Assembly (NCBI RefSeq): GCF_030142155.1
Contig: NZ_CP126247.1
Location: 930,001 to 994,000 of the forward strand
Direction of reading: 5' to 3'
Origin: Arthrobacter sp. zg-Y820
GTDB taxonomy: Bacteria; Actinomycetota; Actinomycetes; Actinomycetales; Micrococcaceae
DNA: 64,000 nt
This document shows positions 18,116 to 28,751 of this stretch, one piece after another. The stretch's first letter is position 1. The number at the start of each line of letters is the position of its first letter. The notes beneath the pieces were generated by a model, which saw only the letters and a list, made by a program, of their open reading frames with translations, did not search any database and had not been told where the DNA came from. Position numbers and translations under genes: made by a program.

Positions 18116-19483
18116 GTGGCCATATCCTCCTCCCCGCGAACCTCTTCCTCTGCCGCTCCGGCGGCAGCCGCAGCACCCGGCGCCGGCGGCGACCCGGCAG
18201 GCTACGTGCTGGACACCTCGGTGCTGCTCTCGGACCCGAAGGCAATCCTGCGGTTTGCCGAGCACGAGGTCATCCTGCCGCTGGTGGTCATCACCGAATT
18301 GGAAAAGAAACGCCATGATCCGGAACTGGGATATTTTGCCCGGGCGGCCCTGCGCCTGCTGGATGACCTGCGGATTGAGCACGGCGGGCTGAGCGCCCCC
18401 ATCCCCCTGGGGGAATCCGGCGGAACCCTGCGGGTGGAACTGAACCATGTGTCGGTGGACGTGCTGCCGGCCGGCATCCGGGGCACCGACAACGACAGCC
18501 GGATCCTCGCCGTCGCACGGAACCTGGCGGATGAAGGACGGAACATCACCGTTGTTTCCAAGGATCTGCCGATGCGGGTCAAGGCATCGGCCGTGGGCCT
18601 GAACGCCGATGAATACCGCAGCGACCTGGTCCGGGACAGCGGCTGGACCGGCGTCGTCGAACTGGCCGTGGCGGAAGCCGACGTCGATGGCCTGTACGAG
18701 CACCATCCGGTGTTCATTCCGGCGGCCGCCGAGCAGCCGGTGAACACCGGCGTCGTCCTGCTCTCCAGCCGGGGATCGGCCCTCGGCCGGGTGGGAGCGG
18801 ACAAGCAGGTGCGGCTGGTGCGCGGCGACCGCGACGTGTTCGGCCTGCACGGACGCTCGGCGGAGCAGCGGCTGGCCATCGACCTGCTGATGGACTCGGA
18901 GGTCGGCATCGTCTCGCTGGGCGGCCGGGCGGGCACCGGCAAGTCCGCGCTGGCCCTCTGCGCCGGACTGGAAGCGGTGCTGGAGCGCCGCGAACACCGC
19001 AAGGTGGTGGTCTTCCGTCCGCTCTACGCCGTCGGCGGCCAGGAGTTGGGCTACCTGCCGGGCACCGAGGCCGAAAAAATGGGGCCGTGGGGGCAGGCGG
19101 TCTTCGACACGCTCGAGGCCCTGGTCTCCAAGGAAGTGCTCGAGGAGGTCCTGGACCGGGGCATGCTGGAGGTCCTGCCGCTGACCCACATCCGGGGCCG
19201 GTCCCTGCACGACTCCTTTGTGATCGTGGATGAGGCGCAGTCACTCGAGAAGAATGTGCTGCTGACCGTGCTGTCCCGGATCGGCCAGAACTCACGAGTG
19301 GTCCTCACCCACGACGTCGCCCAGCGCGACAATCTGCGGGTGGGGCGCCACGACGGGGTGGCCGCCGTCGTCGAAACGCTCAAGGGGCATCCGCTGTTCG
19401 GGCACATCACCCTGACCCGCTCCGAACGCTCGCCCATAGCCGCGCTCGTGACGGAGCTGCTGGAAGACGGGCAGATCGGCTGA
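18116..19483 (+). CDS. phoH2: PhoH2: PIN-domain ribonuclease fused to PhoH ATPase
   Basis: RNA helicase/nuclease of the PhoH2 type, 455 residues. After an Ala/Ser-rich leader, residues 29-170 form a PIN domain with the acidic residues in [19 protein letters not shown] and [10 protein letters not shown]. Residues about 240-450 form the PhoH ATPase with Walker [13 protein letters not shown] near 270, Walker [10 protein letters not shown] near 367 and [13 protein letters not shown] near 397. Characterised mycobacterial PhoH2 unwinds and cleaves RNA and is linked to a toxin-antitoxin role, where a small upstream antitoxin gene is present; I see none in the 164 nt before this gene. GTG start with GGAG 7 nt upstream. 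Confidence 0.92.
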   Translation: MAISSSPRTSSSAAPAAAAAPGAGGDPAGYVLDTSVLLSDPKAILRFAEHEVILPLVVITELEKKRHDPELGYFARAALRLLDDLRIEHGGLSAPIPLGESGGTLRVELNHVSVDVLPAGIRGTDNDSRILAVARNLADEGRNITVVSKDLPMRVKASAVGLNADEYRSDLVRDSGWTGVVELAVAEADVDGLYEHHPVFIPAAAEQPVNTGVVLLSSRGSALGRVGADKQVRLVRGDRDVFGLHGRSAEQRLAIDLLMDSEVGIVSLGGRAGTGKSALALCAGLEAVLERREHRKVVVFRPLYAVGGQELGYLPGTEAEKMGPWGQAVFDTLEALVSKEVLEEVLDRGMLEVLPLTHIRGRSLHDSFVIVDEAQSLEKNVLLTVLSRIGQNSRVVLTHDVAQRDNLRVGRHDGVAAVVETLKGHPLFGHITLTRSERSPIAALVTELLEDGQIG

Positions 19484-19555
19484 GGCTGGCCTCCGGGCCG
19501 GGCCGGTTTGTCCACAGGGCGGCGCCGGCCCGGCTCCCGGGCCGCGGTTATGACG

Positions 19556-19561
19556 TACCGT
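19556..19561 (+). promoter_or_regulatory. -10 element TACCGT for prepilin peptidase gene
   Basis: TACCGT ends 6 nt before ATG 19568, the spacing of a leaderless actinobacterial promoter. It favours this ATG over the in-frame ATG at 19550. Confidence 0.45.
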
Positions 19562-19567
19562 GGTCCC

Positions 19568-20080
19568 ATGGTGGGGATCCTGGGGGAGTACCGGTCACTG
19601 GGCGGGGCGGCCTTTTGGATGCTGTGCGCGGCCACCGCGTACTTCCTGGTGCTGGCCGTGCGGCTCGCCGCCGTGGACGCGGCGACGCACCGCCTGCCGA
19701 ACCGGATCGTGCTGCCCGCCTATCCGGTGTCGGCGCTGCTGCTGGGCACGGCCGCCCTCGCGGCAGGCGATGCAGCCCGCATTGCCGCGATGGTGCTGGC
19801 CGGCGTCGTGCTCTTCAGCGCCTACTTCCTGCTGCGCTTCAGCAATCCCTCGGGATTGGGCTTCGGGGACGTGAAACTGGCCGGAGTCCTGGGGCTGTAC
19901 CTGGGCTTCGCGGGATGGCCGTACGTGCTCGCCGGCACCGTTGCGGGGTTTGTCCTGGGCGGTTTGTGGGGGGTGTGGCTGATCCTCTCGCGCCGCGGAA
20001 CGGCCAAGACGGCAATTGCCTTCGGGCCGTTCATGCTGGCCGGCGCCGCCCTGGCCATGGCGCTGCCTGGCCTACAGTAG
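19568..20080 (+). CDS. A24 family prepilin peptidase (short form)
   Basis: Small membrane aspartyl protease of the TadV/CpaA type, 170 residues with about five membrane segments. The two catalytic aspartates are in LAAVDAATHRLPNRI (near residue 36) and in LGFGDVKLAG (near 99); the GxGD motif appears as GFGD. It lacks the N-terminal methylase domain with CxxC motifs of PilD. It would cut prepilin leader peptides for a Tad or type IV pilus, but no pilin genes are in this window. The ATG at 19568 is preferred because a TACCGT -10 ends 6 nt upstream. Confidence 0.82.
   Translation: MVGILGEYRSLGGAAFWMLCAATAYFLVLAVRLAAVDAATHRLPNRIVLPAYPVSALLLGTAALAAGDAARIAAMVLAGVVLFSAYFLLRFSNPSGLGFGDVKLAGVLGLYLGFAGWPYVLAGTVAGFVLGGLWGVWLILSRRGTAKTAIAFGPFMLAGAALAMALPGLQ
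20073..20078 (+). promoter_or_regulatory. -10 element TACAGT for NUDIX gene
   Basis: TACAGT overlaps the end of the prepilin peptidase gene and ends 6 nt before the NUDIX ATG, so a separate leaderless transcript is likely. Confidence 0.45.
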
Positions 20081-20084
20081 AGCC

Positions 20085-20555
20085 ATGCCCACCCCTGATT
20101 TTGTCCTGTCCCTGCGGAAGAAGATCGGCCATGACCTGCTCTGGCTGCCGGGGATCACCGGGGTCGTTTTCAACGAGGAGCAGCAGGTGCTGCTGGTCAA
20201 GCGGGCGGACGACGGCCGGTGGACCCTGATCACGGGAATGCTCGAGCCCGGGGAGGAACCGGCCGCCGGAACGCTGCGCGAGGTGGAGGAGGAAACGGGC
20301 ATCACCGCCGCCGTTGAGCACCTCATCCATGTCGGCTCCCACGGCCCCATCACGTTCCCCAACGGCGACCAGTGCTCCTTCCTCAACGTGGCCTTCCGCT
20401 GCCGCTACGAGGGCGGAACGGCGCGGGTCAACGACGACGAGTCCACCGACGTCGGCTGGTTTGCCCTGGACCAGCTGCCGCCGCTGAGCGAGCGGCACAC
20501 CCTGCTCCTCCGGCTGGCGCTGGAGACGGACGGCGTCCCCGCCTTTTCCCGCTGA
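20085..20555 (+). CDS. NUDIX hydrolase
   Basis: Small pyrophosphohydrolase of 156 residues acting on a nucleoside diphosphate linked to some moiety. The Nudix box runs from about residue 52 to 74 (G, then LREVEEETGI with the metal-binding REVEEE). The N-terminal LRKKIGHDLLWLPGITGVV is typical of a common actinobacterial NUDIX subgroup of unknown substrate. It lies 4 nt after the prepilin peptidase stop, yet has its own TACAGT element. Confidence 0.88.
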   Translation: MPTPDFVLSLRKKIGHDLLWLPGITGVVFNEEQQVLLVKRADDGRWTLITGMLEPGEEPAAGTLREVEEETGITAAVEHLIHVGSHGPITFPNGDQCSFLNVAFRCRYEGGTARVNDDESTDVGWFALDQLPPLSERHTLLLRLALETDGVPAFSR

Positions 20556-20559
20556 CGAC

Positions 20560-20608
20560 GCAGGCCTCCTCCTTCCCGAAGGAAAGAGGAGGCCTGCGCT
20601 GCTGCTTT
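20560..20608. terminator. Terminator between NUDIX gene and MFS exporter
   Basis: A 12-bp perfect stem (20560-20571 with 20586-20597) with an inner TCC/GGA step is followed on the plus strand by GCTGCTGCTTTTA. It lies 4 nt after the NUDIX stop and 15 nt past the MFS stop on the other strand, so it may serve both. Confidence 0.78.
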
Positions 20609-20622
20609 TATTGCGGCTGCGG

Positions 20623-23048
<2,426 letters not shown>

Positions 23049-23050
23049 GG

Positions 23051-23090
23051 AGTGAATATTTACACTTCTGACCATGTAGTGCAAATTCAC
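23051..23090 (-). promoter_or_regulatory. tetR promoter with two operator-like palindromes
   Basis: On the minus strand, -35 TTGCAC (23084-23079), 16-nt spacer, -10 TAAATA (23062-23057), then 8 nt to GTG 23048. GTGAATTTGCAC (23090-23079) covers the -35 and AGTGTAAATATTCACT (23066-23051) covers the -10. Both have GTG...CAC arms and an A/T core. Confidence 0.6.
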
Positions 23091-23178
23091 GCGTCCTTCT
23101 CAGGGCTGAGAGACGCAGTTTCTGCCAGTTCGCGGGGATGTCAGGAACTGGCGGGGATGTCAGGAACGGACGGGAACA

Positions 23179-23216
23179 CGGAAGGGCGCCCGGCTCCATG
23201 GCCGGGCGCCCTTCCG
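23179..23216 (-). terminator. fumC terminator
   Basis: A perfect 16-bp G/C-rich stem (23179-23194 with 23201-23216) with a 6-nt loop starts 14 nt past the fumC stop. No strong U-tract follows (TGTTCC). Confidence 0.7.
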
Positions 23217-23229
23217 GGGGTGTTGAAAG

Positions 23230-24651
23230 CTAGGCCTGCGGAGGCTTCGTCATGGACAGCACATCGAGGGCCGTGTCCAGCTGCTCCACGGTCAGTTCGC
23301 CGCGCTCGACGTAGCCGAGTTCCTCGACGGCCTGGCGGATGGTCTTGCCTTCCTTGACCGCGTACTTGGCGATCTTGGCGGCGTTCTCGTAACCGATGAA
23401 CTTGTTCAGCGGGGTCACGATGGACGGCGACGCCTCGGCCAGGTAGCGCGTGCGCTCCACGTTGGCTTCGATGCCGTCGATCATCTTGTCCGCCATGATC
23501 CGTGAGGAGTTGGAGAGCAGGCGGATGGATTCGAGCAGGTTCGAGGCGATGACGGGGATGCCCACGTTGAGTTCGAAGTAGCCGAAGGTGCCCGCCCAGG
23601 CGATGGCGGCGTCGTTGCCCACCACCTGTGCGGCAACCTGCATCACGGCCTCGGAGATGACGGGGTTGACCTTGCCCGGCATGATCGAGGAGCCCGGCTG
23701 CAGGTCGGGGATGGCGATTTCGCCCAGGCCGGTGTTGGGGCCTGAACCCATCCAGCGCAGGTCGTTGGCGATTTTGGAGAAGGAGACGGCGATCGTGCGC
23801 AGCATGCCGGAGACCTCAACGAGGGCATCGCGGTTGGCCTGTGCCTCGAAGTGGTCGCGCGCTTCGGTCAGCGGCAGGCCGGTGTCGGCAGCCAGCAGTT
23901 CGATCACGCGCTGCGGGAAGCCGGCGGGGGTGTTGATGCCAGTGCCGACGGCGGTGCCGCCGAGGGGAACTTCGGCCACGCGCGGCAGGGAAGCCTGCAC
24001 GCGCTCGATGCCGTAGCGGACCTGGGCTGCGTAGCCGCCGAATTCCTGGCCCATGGTTACCGGAGTGGCGTCCATCAGGTGGGTGCGGCCGGACTTCACG
24101 ACGTCCTTGAATTCCACAGCCTTGCGCTCGAGCGAAAGCGCCAGGTGGTCCAGGGCGGGGATCAGGTTGTTGATCAGGGCAGACGTGGCTGCCACGTGAA
24201 CCGAGGTCGGGAACACGTCGTTGGAAGACTGCGAGGCGTTGACGTGGTCGTTCGGGTGAACGGTGGTGTCGCTGCCGGTGTCCTTCAACGCGCGGGTGGC
24301 CAGCTCGGCCAGAACCTCGTTGGTGTTCATGTTCGAGGAGGTGCCGGAGCCGGTCTGGAACACGTCAATCGGGAACTGGTCGTCGAGGGAACCGCCGGCC
24401 ACCATGTCGGCGGCCTTTTCGATCGCCCGGGCGCGCTCGGCGTCGAGCACTCCCAACTCGGCGTTCGCGGTGGCAGCTGCCTTCTTGATCCGGGCCAGCG
24501 CCTCGATGTGCGCGCTGTCCAGCGGCTTGCCGGAGATTGGGAAGTTCTCCACGGCGCGCTGGGTCTGGGCACGGTACAGGGCGTTGACCGGAACGCGGAC
24601 CTCGCCCATGGTGTCATGTTCGATGCGGAATTCAGGAGTGTCAGAAGTCAT
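23230..24651 (-). CDS. fumC: Class II fumarate hydratase
   Basis: Cytoplasmic TCA-cycle enzyme, fumarate to L-malate, homotetrameric and iron-free. The superfamily signature [11 protein letters not shown] is at about 317-327, with the catalytic serine in this mobile loop; [14 protein letters not shown] near 100 and [18 protein letters not shown] near 130 are the other two active-site regions. The 473 residues match the family. It is near glpX and DUF4245 as in M. tuberculosis. TAGGCT ends 7 nt before the ATG, suggesting a leaderless transcript. Confidence 0.96.
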   Translation of the reverse strand: MTSDTPEFRIEHDTMGEVRVPVNALYRAQTQRAVENFPISGKPLDSAHIEALARIKKAAATANAELGVLDAERARAIEKAADMVAGGSLDDQFPIDVFQTGSGTSSNMNTNEVLAELATRALKDTGSDTTVHPNDHVNASQSSNDVFPTSVHVAATSALINNLIPALDHLALSLERKAVEFKDVVKSGRTHLMDATPVTMGQEFGGYAAQVRYGIERVQASLPRVAEVPLGGTAVGTGINTPAGFPQRVIELLAADTGLPLTEARDHFEAQANRDALVEVSGMLRTIAVSFSKIANDLRWMGSGPNTGLGEIAIPDLQPGSSIMPGKVNPVISEAVMQVAAQVVGNDAAIAWAGTFGYFELNVGIPVIASNLLESIRLLSNSSRIMADKMIDGIEANVERTRYLAEASPSIVTPLNKFIGYENAAKIAKYAVKEGKTIRQAVEELGYVERGELTVEQLDTALDVLSMTKPPQA

Positions 24652-24658
24652 GGTCCCA

Positions 24659-24664
24659 AGCCTA
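24659..24664 (-). promoter_or_regulatory. -10 element TAGGCT for fumC
   Basis: Minus-strand TAGGCT followed by TGGGACC and the ATG; the 7-nt gap fits leaderless transcription. Confidence 0.5.
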
Positions 24665-24730
24665 GTATCCGCAGCGCCGGGGCAGAAACCGCGCCGTCAC
24701 GGGAGGTCGGGTGCGCACCCGGCCTGAGGG

Positions 24731-24767
24731 CCGGCGGTCCCTCCGGAAAGCACGGAGGAACCGCCGG
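24731..24767 (-). terminator. Carbonic anhydrase gene terminator
   Basis: A 15-bp stem with one mismatch (24731-24745 with 24753-24767) and a 7-nt loop lies 10 nt past the carbonic anhydrase stop, ahead of the fumC promoter. Confidence 0.7.
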
Positions 24768-24776
24768 AACGTGCGG

Positions 24777-25433
24777 CTAGCGGTGCGAACGCAGCACGGC
24801 GGGGTGGACCACGGCGCCGAAGCCGGACACCAGGTCCGCTGCGCCTTCGGCCAGCCGGTAGGAAACGCCGACGACGGCGGTGCGCCCTTCCTCCACGGCC
24901 GTGGAAATGACCTGGGAGCTTTCCACGAGGCGTTCGGCGGTCTGCTTGGTGTGTTCCACCACCATGTCGTTGACCTCGGTCAGCCCGTTGCGCTGGGCGG
25001 CGAGGACCGACGGCGTGATGCGCTCAACGAGGTTGCGCAGGTGCCCGCCGGGCATCTCTCCGGTCTCGACCGTGCGCTTGGCCTCGGTCACGGCGCCGCA
25101 GCTGTCATGGCCCAGGACCACGATCAGGGGCACGCCGAGCTTGGCGATGCTGTACTCCAGGGAGCCGAGGACGGCGTCGTCAATCACCTGCCCTGCGGTC
25201 CGGATCACGAAGGCGTCGCCGAGCCCGAGGTCGAAGATGATCTCGGCGGCCAGACGCGAGTCGGAACAGCCGAAGATCACTGCGAACGGATTCTGCTCAT
25301 GGACCAGGGAGCTGCGCCTGTTGGCGTCCTGGTTGGGATGCGAGGACTCTCCGGCGACAAAGCGGGCATTGCCTTCGCGCAGGGTCTGCCAAGCCTGGGC
25401 CGGAGTGATTGCTGGAGCGGGAAGTTCATTCAC
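24777..25433 (-). CDS. Beta-class carbonic anhydrase
   Basis: Zinc enzyme interconverting CO2 and bicarbonate, 218 residues. Zinc ligands are visible: C56 and the D58/R60 dyad in GCSDSR, and H109 and C112 in GHDSCGAV. It supplies bicarbonate for anaplerotic and fatty-acid carboxylations; its place beside fumC is suggestive but not proof of co-regulation, since each gene has its own terminator and -10 element. GTG start with TAGGCT 7 nt upstream. Confidence 0.93.
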   Translation of the reverse strand: MNELPAPAITPAQAWQTLREGNARFVAGESSHPNQDANRRSSLVHEQNPFAVIFGCSDSRLAAEIIFDLGLGDAFVIRTAGQVIDDAVLGSLEYSIAKLGVPLIVVLGHDSCGAVTEAKRTVETGEMPGGHLRNLVERITPSVLAAQRNGLTEVNDMVVEHTKQTAERLVESSQVISTAVEEGRTAVVGVSYRLAEGAADLVSGFGAVVHPAVLRSHR

Positions 25434-25440
25434 GCCTCTT

Positions 25441-25446
25441 AGCCTA
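25441..25446 (-). promoter_or_regulatory. -10 element TAGGCT for carbonic anhydrase gene
   Basis: Minus-strand TAGGCT, then AAGAGGC and the GTG start: a 7-nt gap typical of leaderless genes. Confidence 0.48.
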
Positions 25447-25475
25447 AACCCCGGGCCGCCGCCGGCGGCTATTCG

Positions 25476-26069
25476 CTACGGCGCCGGTGTTTTGTCCAGG
25501 TCGAGAACCACTGCTTCGGCGAGGACGTCGAATTCGGCGAGGTCCGCTTCGCCGGTGAGGACGACGGTGAGCCCCTCATGTTCCAAGACCATGCTGGCTT
25601 CGCCGTCGGTGGAGTCGCGCAGCTCCCAGGTCTGGCCGCCGGCGACGCGTTCACCGGCAACCATCGAATCCCCGGAGGCCTGGGCTATCCACGTCGGATT
25701 GCCGGCATTGGTCTCGGAAAGACGAATAAAGTCGGAATTCGGAGTGACATAGCCCACTTCCCACACGGGGACTCCGCTGCTGCTGGTCGCTTCCCAGCGG
25801 GCGTAATTGGAGCTCCAGCCCTCCGGCAGCTCAGGCGCCAGCGGTGCGTACCCGGCGTCGGCCGCGGCCTGGACGGAAATCTGCTGCACATCCACATTGC
25901 GGGTGGTGGCTTTGGGAGTCGGGTTCAGCAGTACCGGAACCAGGACCAGCAGCAGCGTAGCGCCGGTGGCCAGCAGCATCCCGATCACTGTTGCGTTGGC
26001 ACGTTTGGCCTGCTTGCCGGTCAGTACTGGGGTTACGGGCGTCTCTGGGTCCTGCTGCTGCTCACTCAC
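25476..26069 (-). CDS. DUF4245 domain-containing membrane protein
   Basis: Actinobacterial protein of unknown function, 197 residues. A polar N-terminus leads into one membrane segment (about 29-49, IGMLLATGATLLLVLVPVLL), then NPTPKATTRNVDVQQ and an extracytoplasmic domain of about 145 residues with PELPEGWSSNYARWE near 75, the family's most conserved stretch. The neighbourhood with glpX (divergent here) and fumarase is conserved in M. tuberculosis (Rv1098c-Rv1100). GTG start with GAAGG just upstream. Confidence 0.85.
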   Translation of the reverse strand: MSEQQQDPETPVTPVLTGKQAKRANATVIGMLLATGATLLLVLVPVLLNPTPKATTRNVDVQQISVQAAADAGYAPLAPELPEGWSSNYARWEATSSSGVPVWEVGYVTPNSDFIRLSETNAGNPTWIAQASGDSMVAGERVAGGQTWELRDSTDGEASMVLEHEGLTVVLTGEADLAEFDVLAEAVVLDLDKTPAP

Positions 26070-26245
26070 CCTTCAATGATCGCCCATCCGCCCGCCCAAC
26101 TCCTACTTGGACCATTGTTCGTGCAGGCGAATAGGGTTTCGTTGGTGGTGGCGCAGGCCACGGAGACTATGATCGGAACAAGGATCAGCCGTTTGTGGGT
26201 TTTCGACAAGCGGTTCACAGCGAAATTTCGAAGATGAGGTTAGAC

Positions 26246-27274
26246 GTGTCCAAAGGCGCTCAGTACTCAACACTTTCCCCCGCCCTGGCAGTCGGCGACG
26301 ACGAGCCGGACCGGAACCTGGCGCTTGAACTCGTCCGGGTGACGGAGGCGGCAGCCATTGCCGGAGGCCACTGGGTCGGTTTCGGCGACAAGAACGCGGC
26401 AGACGGTGCCGCCGTCGACGCCATGCGTTCACTGATTTCCACCGTCCACTTCAACGGTGTCGTGGTCATCGGCGAGGGCGAAAAAGACGAAGCCCCCATG
26501 CTTTACAACGGCGAGTACGTCGGTGACGGCACCGGCGCCCTGTGCGACGTCGCCGTGGACCCGATTGACGGCACCCGGCTGACCGCGCTGGGCCTCAACA
26601 ACGCCGTGGCCGTGCTGGCCGTGGCCGAACGCGGCACCATGTTCGATCCCTCCGCCGTGTTCTACATGGAGAAGCTGATCACCGGCCCCGAGGCCGCCGA
26701 CATGGTGGACCTGCGCCTGCCGGTCAAGCAGAACCTGCACCTGATCGCCAAGGCCAAGGGCAAGAAGATCAACCAGCTCAACGTGATGATCCTGGACCGG
26801 GACCGCCACAAGCCGCTGGTGCAGGAAATCCGCGACGCCGGTGCCCGCACCCGCATGCTGATGGACGGCGACGTTGCCGGCGGCATCGCTGCCGCCCGCG
26901 AGGGAACCGACGTCGACGCCCTGATGGGCATCGGCGGCACGCCGGAAGGCATCATCACCGCCTGCGCCATCAAGACCCTCGGCGGCGTCATCCAGGGCCG
27001 CCTGTGGCCGACCTCGGACGAGGAAAAGCAGAAGGCGATCGACGCCGGCCACGACCTGGACCGCGTGATGTCCACCAACGACCTGGTCACCAGCGACAAC
27101 TGCTACTTCGCCGCCACCGGCATCACCGACGGCGACCTGGTCCGCGGCGTGCGCTACTCCAAGGACCGCGTGCTGACGCAGTCCATCGTGATGCGTTCCA
27201 AGTCCGGAACCATCCGCGTGGTCGACGGCGAGCACCAGTCGCACAAGTGGGAGTCCTACGCCCGCCTGAAGTAA
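26246..27274 (+). CDS. glpX: Class II fructose-1,6-bisphosphatase
   Basis: Gluconeogenic phosphatase converting fructose 1,6-bisphosphate to fructose 6-phosphate, metal dependent; the only FBPase type in most actinobacteria. GEGEKDE at residues 76-82 and DPIDGT at 105-110 are the metal and phosphate sites; IGGTPEGI near 230 is the other family block. The GTG at 26246 is chosen, with AGG 6 nt upstream, since homology to other actinobacterial GlpX proteins begins at about this point; an in-frame ATG at 26234 is possible. 342 residues. A TATGAT at 26168-26173 could be its -10, with no good -35. Confidence 0.94.
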   Translation: MSKGAQYSTLSPALAVGDDEPDRNLALELVRVTEAAAIAGGHWVGFGDKNAADGAAVDAMRSLISTVHFNGVVVIGEGEKDEAPMLYNGEYVGDGTGALCDVAVDPIDGTRLTALGLNNAVAVLAVAERGTMFDPSAVFYMEKLITGPEAADMVDLRLPVKQNLHLIAKAKGKKINQLNVMILDRDRHKPLVQEIRDAGARTRMLMDGDVAGGIAAAREGTDVDALMGIGGTPEGIITACAIKTLGGVIQGRLWPTSDEEKQKAIDAGHDLDRVMSTNDLVTSDNCYFAATGITDGDLVRGVRYSKDRVLTQSIVMRSKSGTIRVVDGEHQSHKWESYARLK

Positions 27275-27325
27275 AGCCTGTAGCCCGCCTCGTAGCCCGC
27301 CTTGGGGCCCGCCTTGAGGTAGGCG

Positions 27326-27364
27326 AAAACCCCGGAACCGACGTTGTCGGGTCCGGGGTTTTTT
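27326..27364 (+). terminator. glpX terminator
   Basis: Stem AAAACCCCGGA/TCCGGGGTTTT (27326-27336 with 27352-27362), one mismatch, then CCGAC/GTCGG with a 3-nt loop; six T residues at 27359-27364. It lies 51 nt past the glpX stop. Confidence 0.88.
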
Positions 27365-27386
27365 GCTGCCTCGCGGGGATGTCTCC

Positions 27387-27526
27387 TCGAGTGTGCAGCT
27401 ATGGCGGGTTGCGGATGAAGCGGCAGTTCGAGTGTGCAGCTATGGCGGGAAAACGTGCGTGGTGCCCGCCACAGCTGCACTTTCGGTGCGGGTTGTTGGC
27501 TGAAACCCGGCAGACCTGCACTCTCG
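27387..27526. repeat. Repeat family A: two direct and two inverted copies
   Basis: A 22-nt unit beginning TCGAGTGTGCAGC occurs identically at 27387-27408 and 27428-27449. A near-perfect inverted copy lies at 27465-27485 and a half copy (CCTGCACTCTCG) at 27515-27526. Copy 2 and the inverted copy can form a stem of about 20 bp. Non-coding, between the 3' ends of glpX and the TspO-related gene. Confidence 0.8.
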
Positions 27527-27590
27527 GTGCCGCTTGGAAGTAGTGCGAGGGCAGCGACGAACGTAAGCGGCCGGCCGGACACCGGATCCT

Positions 27591-27730
27591 TCGTGCAGAT
27601 AATGCAGCACGGAGAAATCTCTCGTGCAGATCAGGTCCTCTAACTGGTGAGAACGACCGTGCGGAGTGCGTTATCTGCACGAGAGATTCGGGCGGAGCCG
27701 TGCGGAGTGCGTTATCTGCACGAGAGATTC
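27591..27730. repeat. Repeat family B: two 33-nt direct copies and two degraded inverted copies
   Basis: An identical 33-nt unit, beginning CCGTGCGGAGTGCG and ending GAGAGATTC, lies at 27657-27689 and 27698-27730. Partial inverted copies are at 27591-27613 (4 nt deleted) and 27615-27631. All share TCTGCACGA or its complement. Only 8 nt separate the two direct copies. The remaining bases to 27825 show nothing I recognise. Confidence 0.8.
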
Positions 27731-27825
27731 CGGGATGGACGGCATGGTGGTCTCCCGGAGGAGTGGCTGGATATGCGGCGGGTGCGGGGCGGCGGGGAAG
27801 GGCGGGCGCGTTGCGTGCGCCCGGT

Positions 27826-28674
27826 TTACCGGCGGGCGGTGGCTGCGGCCGGGATCCGGTTGCGCCCGATGAACCGGTAGACGACGGCGGCGAGGGCGAC
27901 GACGACGGCGGCTGCAACGGCTGCGAATGCCGTGCCGCTGGAGGGCAGCTCGCCGTTAAGCCGTGACACGGCGATCCAGGACAGGCCCCAGGCCAGCGCT
28001 GCTGCCGGAGCCAGCCGTCCGCGGCCGTAGGCGGCAAGGGCCACGCCCAGCGCCGCGACCACGGCCAGGACCGTGATGGACCAAACCTCCGGGGCAAGCC
28101 CGAAGCCGTTCCACCCGGCGTCGCTCAGTGCGGCGGCAATGTTGGCGCAGGTGGCAACGGAAACCCAGCCCAGGTACAGGCCCAGGGTTCCGTCGACCAC
28201 GACCGCCTCGATCCAGTTGCGGGCCGGCGTCCGCGAGTAGCGGGCAAAGCAGACGGCGAGAACCGCGAGCAGGGCCACGATGACCAGGACACTGAACCCG
28301 ACCCAGCCGGCCTGGACGCTCAGGATCCAGCCGGCGTTGAGGAGCAGCGACGCGGCGACCAGCCAGCCCAGGGACCGCTGGCGTTCCGAGGTGCGCTCCG
28401 AAGGCAGCCACTGCCAGAGGGTGTAGGCGCCGAGACCGGTGTAGATGACGGACCAGATGGAGAACGCACCGCTGGCCGGGGCGAGGTAGGTGGCGTCGGC
28501 GTTCAGTGCGCCGCCCGCGGCCTGGGCGATGGGAGTGCCGCCGAACACCCCCACACCGATCATGGATCCCACCAGGCAGACGATGAAGCAGACGGTGACT
28601 GTCAGCTGCCGGGGCAGGTCCGATCCTCGGGCGCCGGGAACCGCGGGGCGGGTGCCGGGGGATGAAGTGGTCAT
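27826..28674 (-). CDS. TspO/MBR-related tryptophan-rich sensory protein
   Basis: Membrane protein of 282 residues with about nine hydrophobic segments, of the actinobacterial group annotated as tryptophan-rich sensory protein. SGAFSIWSVIYTGLGAYTLW near residue 68-87 and GTLGLYLGWVSVATCANIA near 160-178 are the conserved blocks. It is longer than TspO itself (about 160 residues), with extra C-terminal helices. TspO proteins bind tetrapyrroles or related ligands; a role here is unproven. The ATG at 28674 is preferred; TACGCT ends 5 nt upstream on the minus strand, again suggesting a near-leaderless transcript. Confidence 0.8.
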   Translation of the reverse strand: MTTSSPGTRPAVPGARGSDLPRQLTVTVCFIVCLVGSMIGVGVFGGTPIAQAAGGALNADATYLAPASGAFSIWSVIYTGLGAYTLWQWLPSERTSERQRSLGWLVAASLLLNAGWILSVQAGWVGFSVLVIVALLAVLAVCFARYSRTPARNWIEAVVVDGTLGLYLGWVSVATCANIAAALSDAGWNGFGLAPEVWSITVLAVVAALGVALAAYGRGRLAPAAALAWGLSWIAVSRLNGELPSSGTAFAAVAAAVVVALAAVVYRFIGRNRIPAAATARR

Positions 28675-28738
28675 AGCTGAGCGTAGCAAGTGGGCGGGAC
28701 CACTGCAGGGGCGCGCGGGTGCGTCCGGCAACCCCCGG

Positions 28739-28744
28739 TAGGCT
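28739..28744 (+). promoter_or_regulatory. -10 element TAGGCT for FemX-like gene
   Basis: TAGGCT followed by GGAAGGC and ATG 28752. The 7-nt gap places the transcript start at the start codon. Confidence 0.5.
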
Positions 28745-28751
28745 GGAAGGC

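Noticed and set aside
27591..27730. Possible CRISPR array
   Set aside because: Only two direct 33-nt copies with an 8-nt gap, inverted copies beside them and no cas genes.
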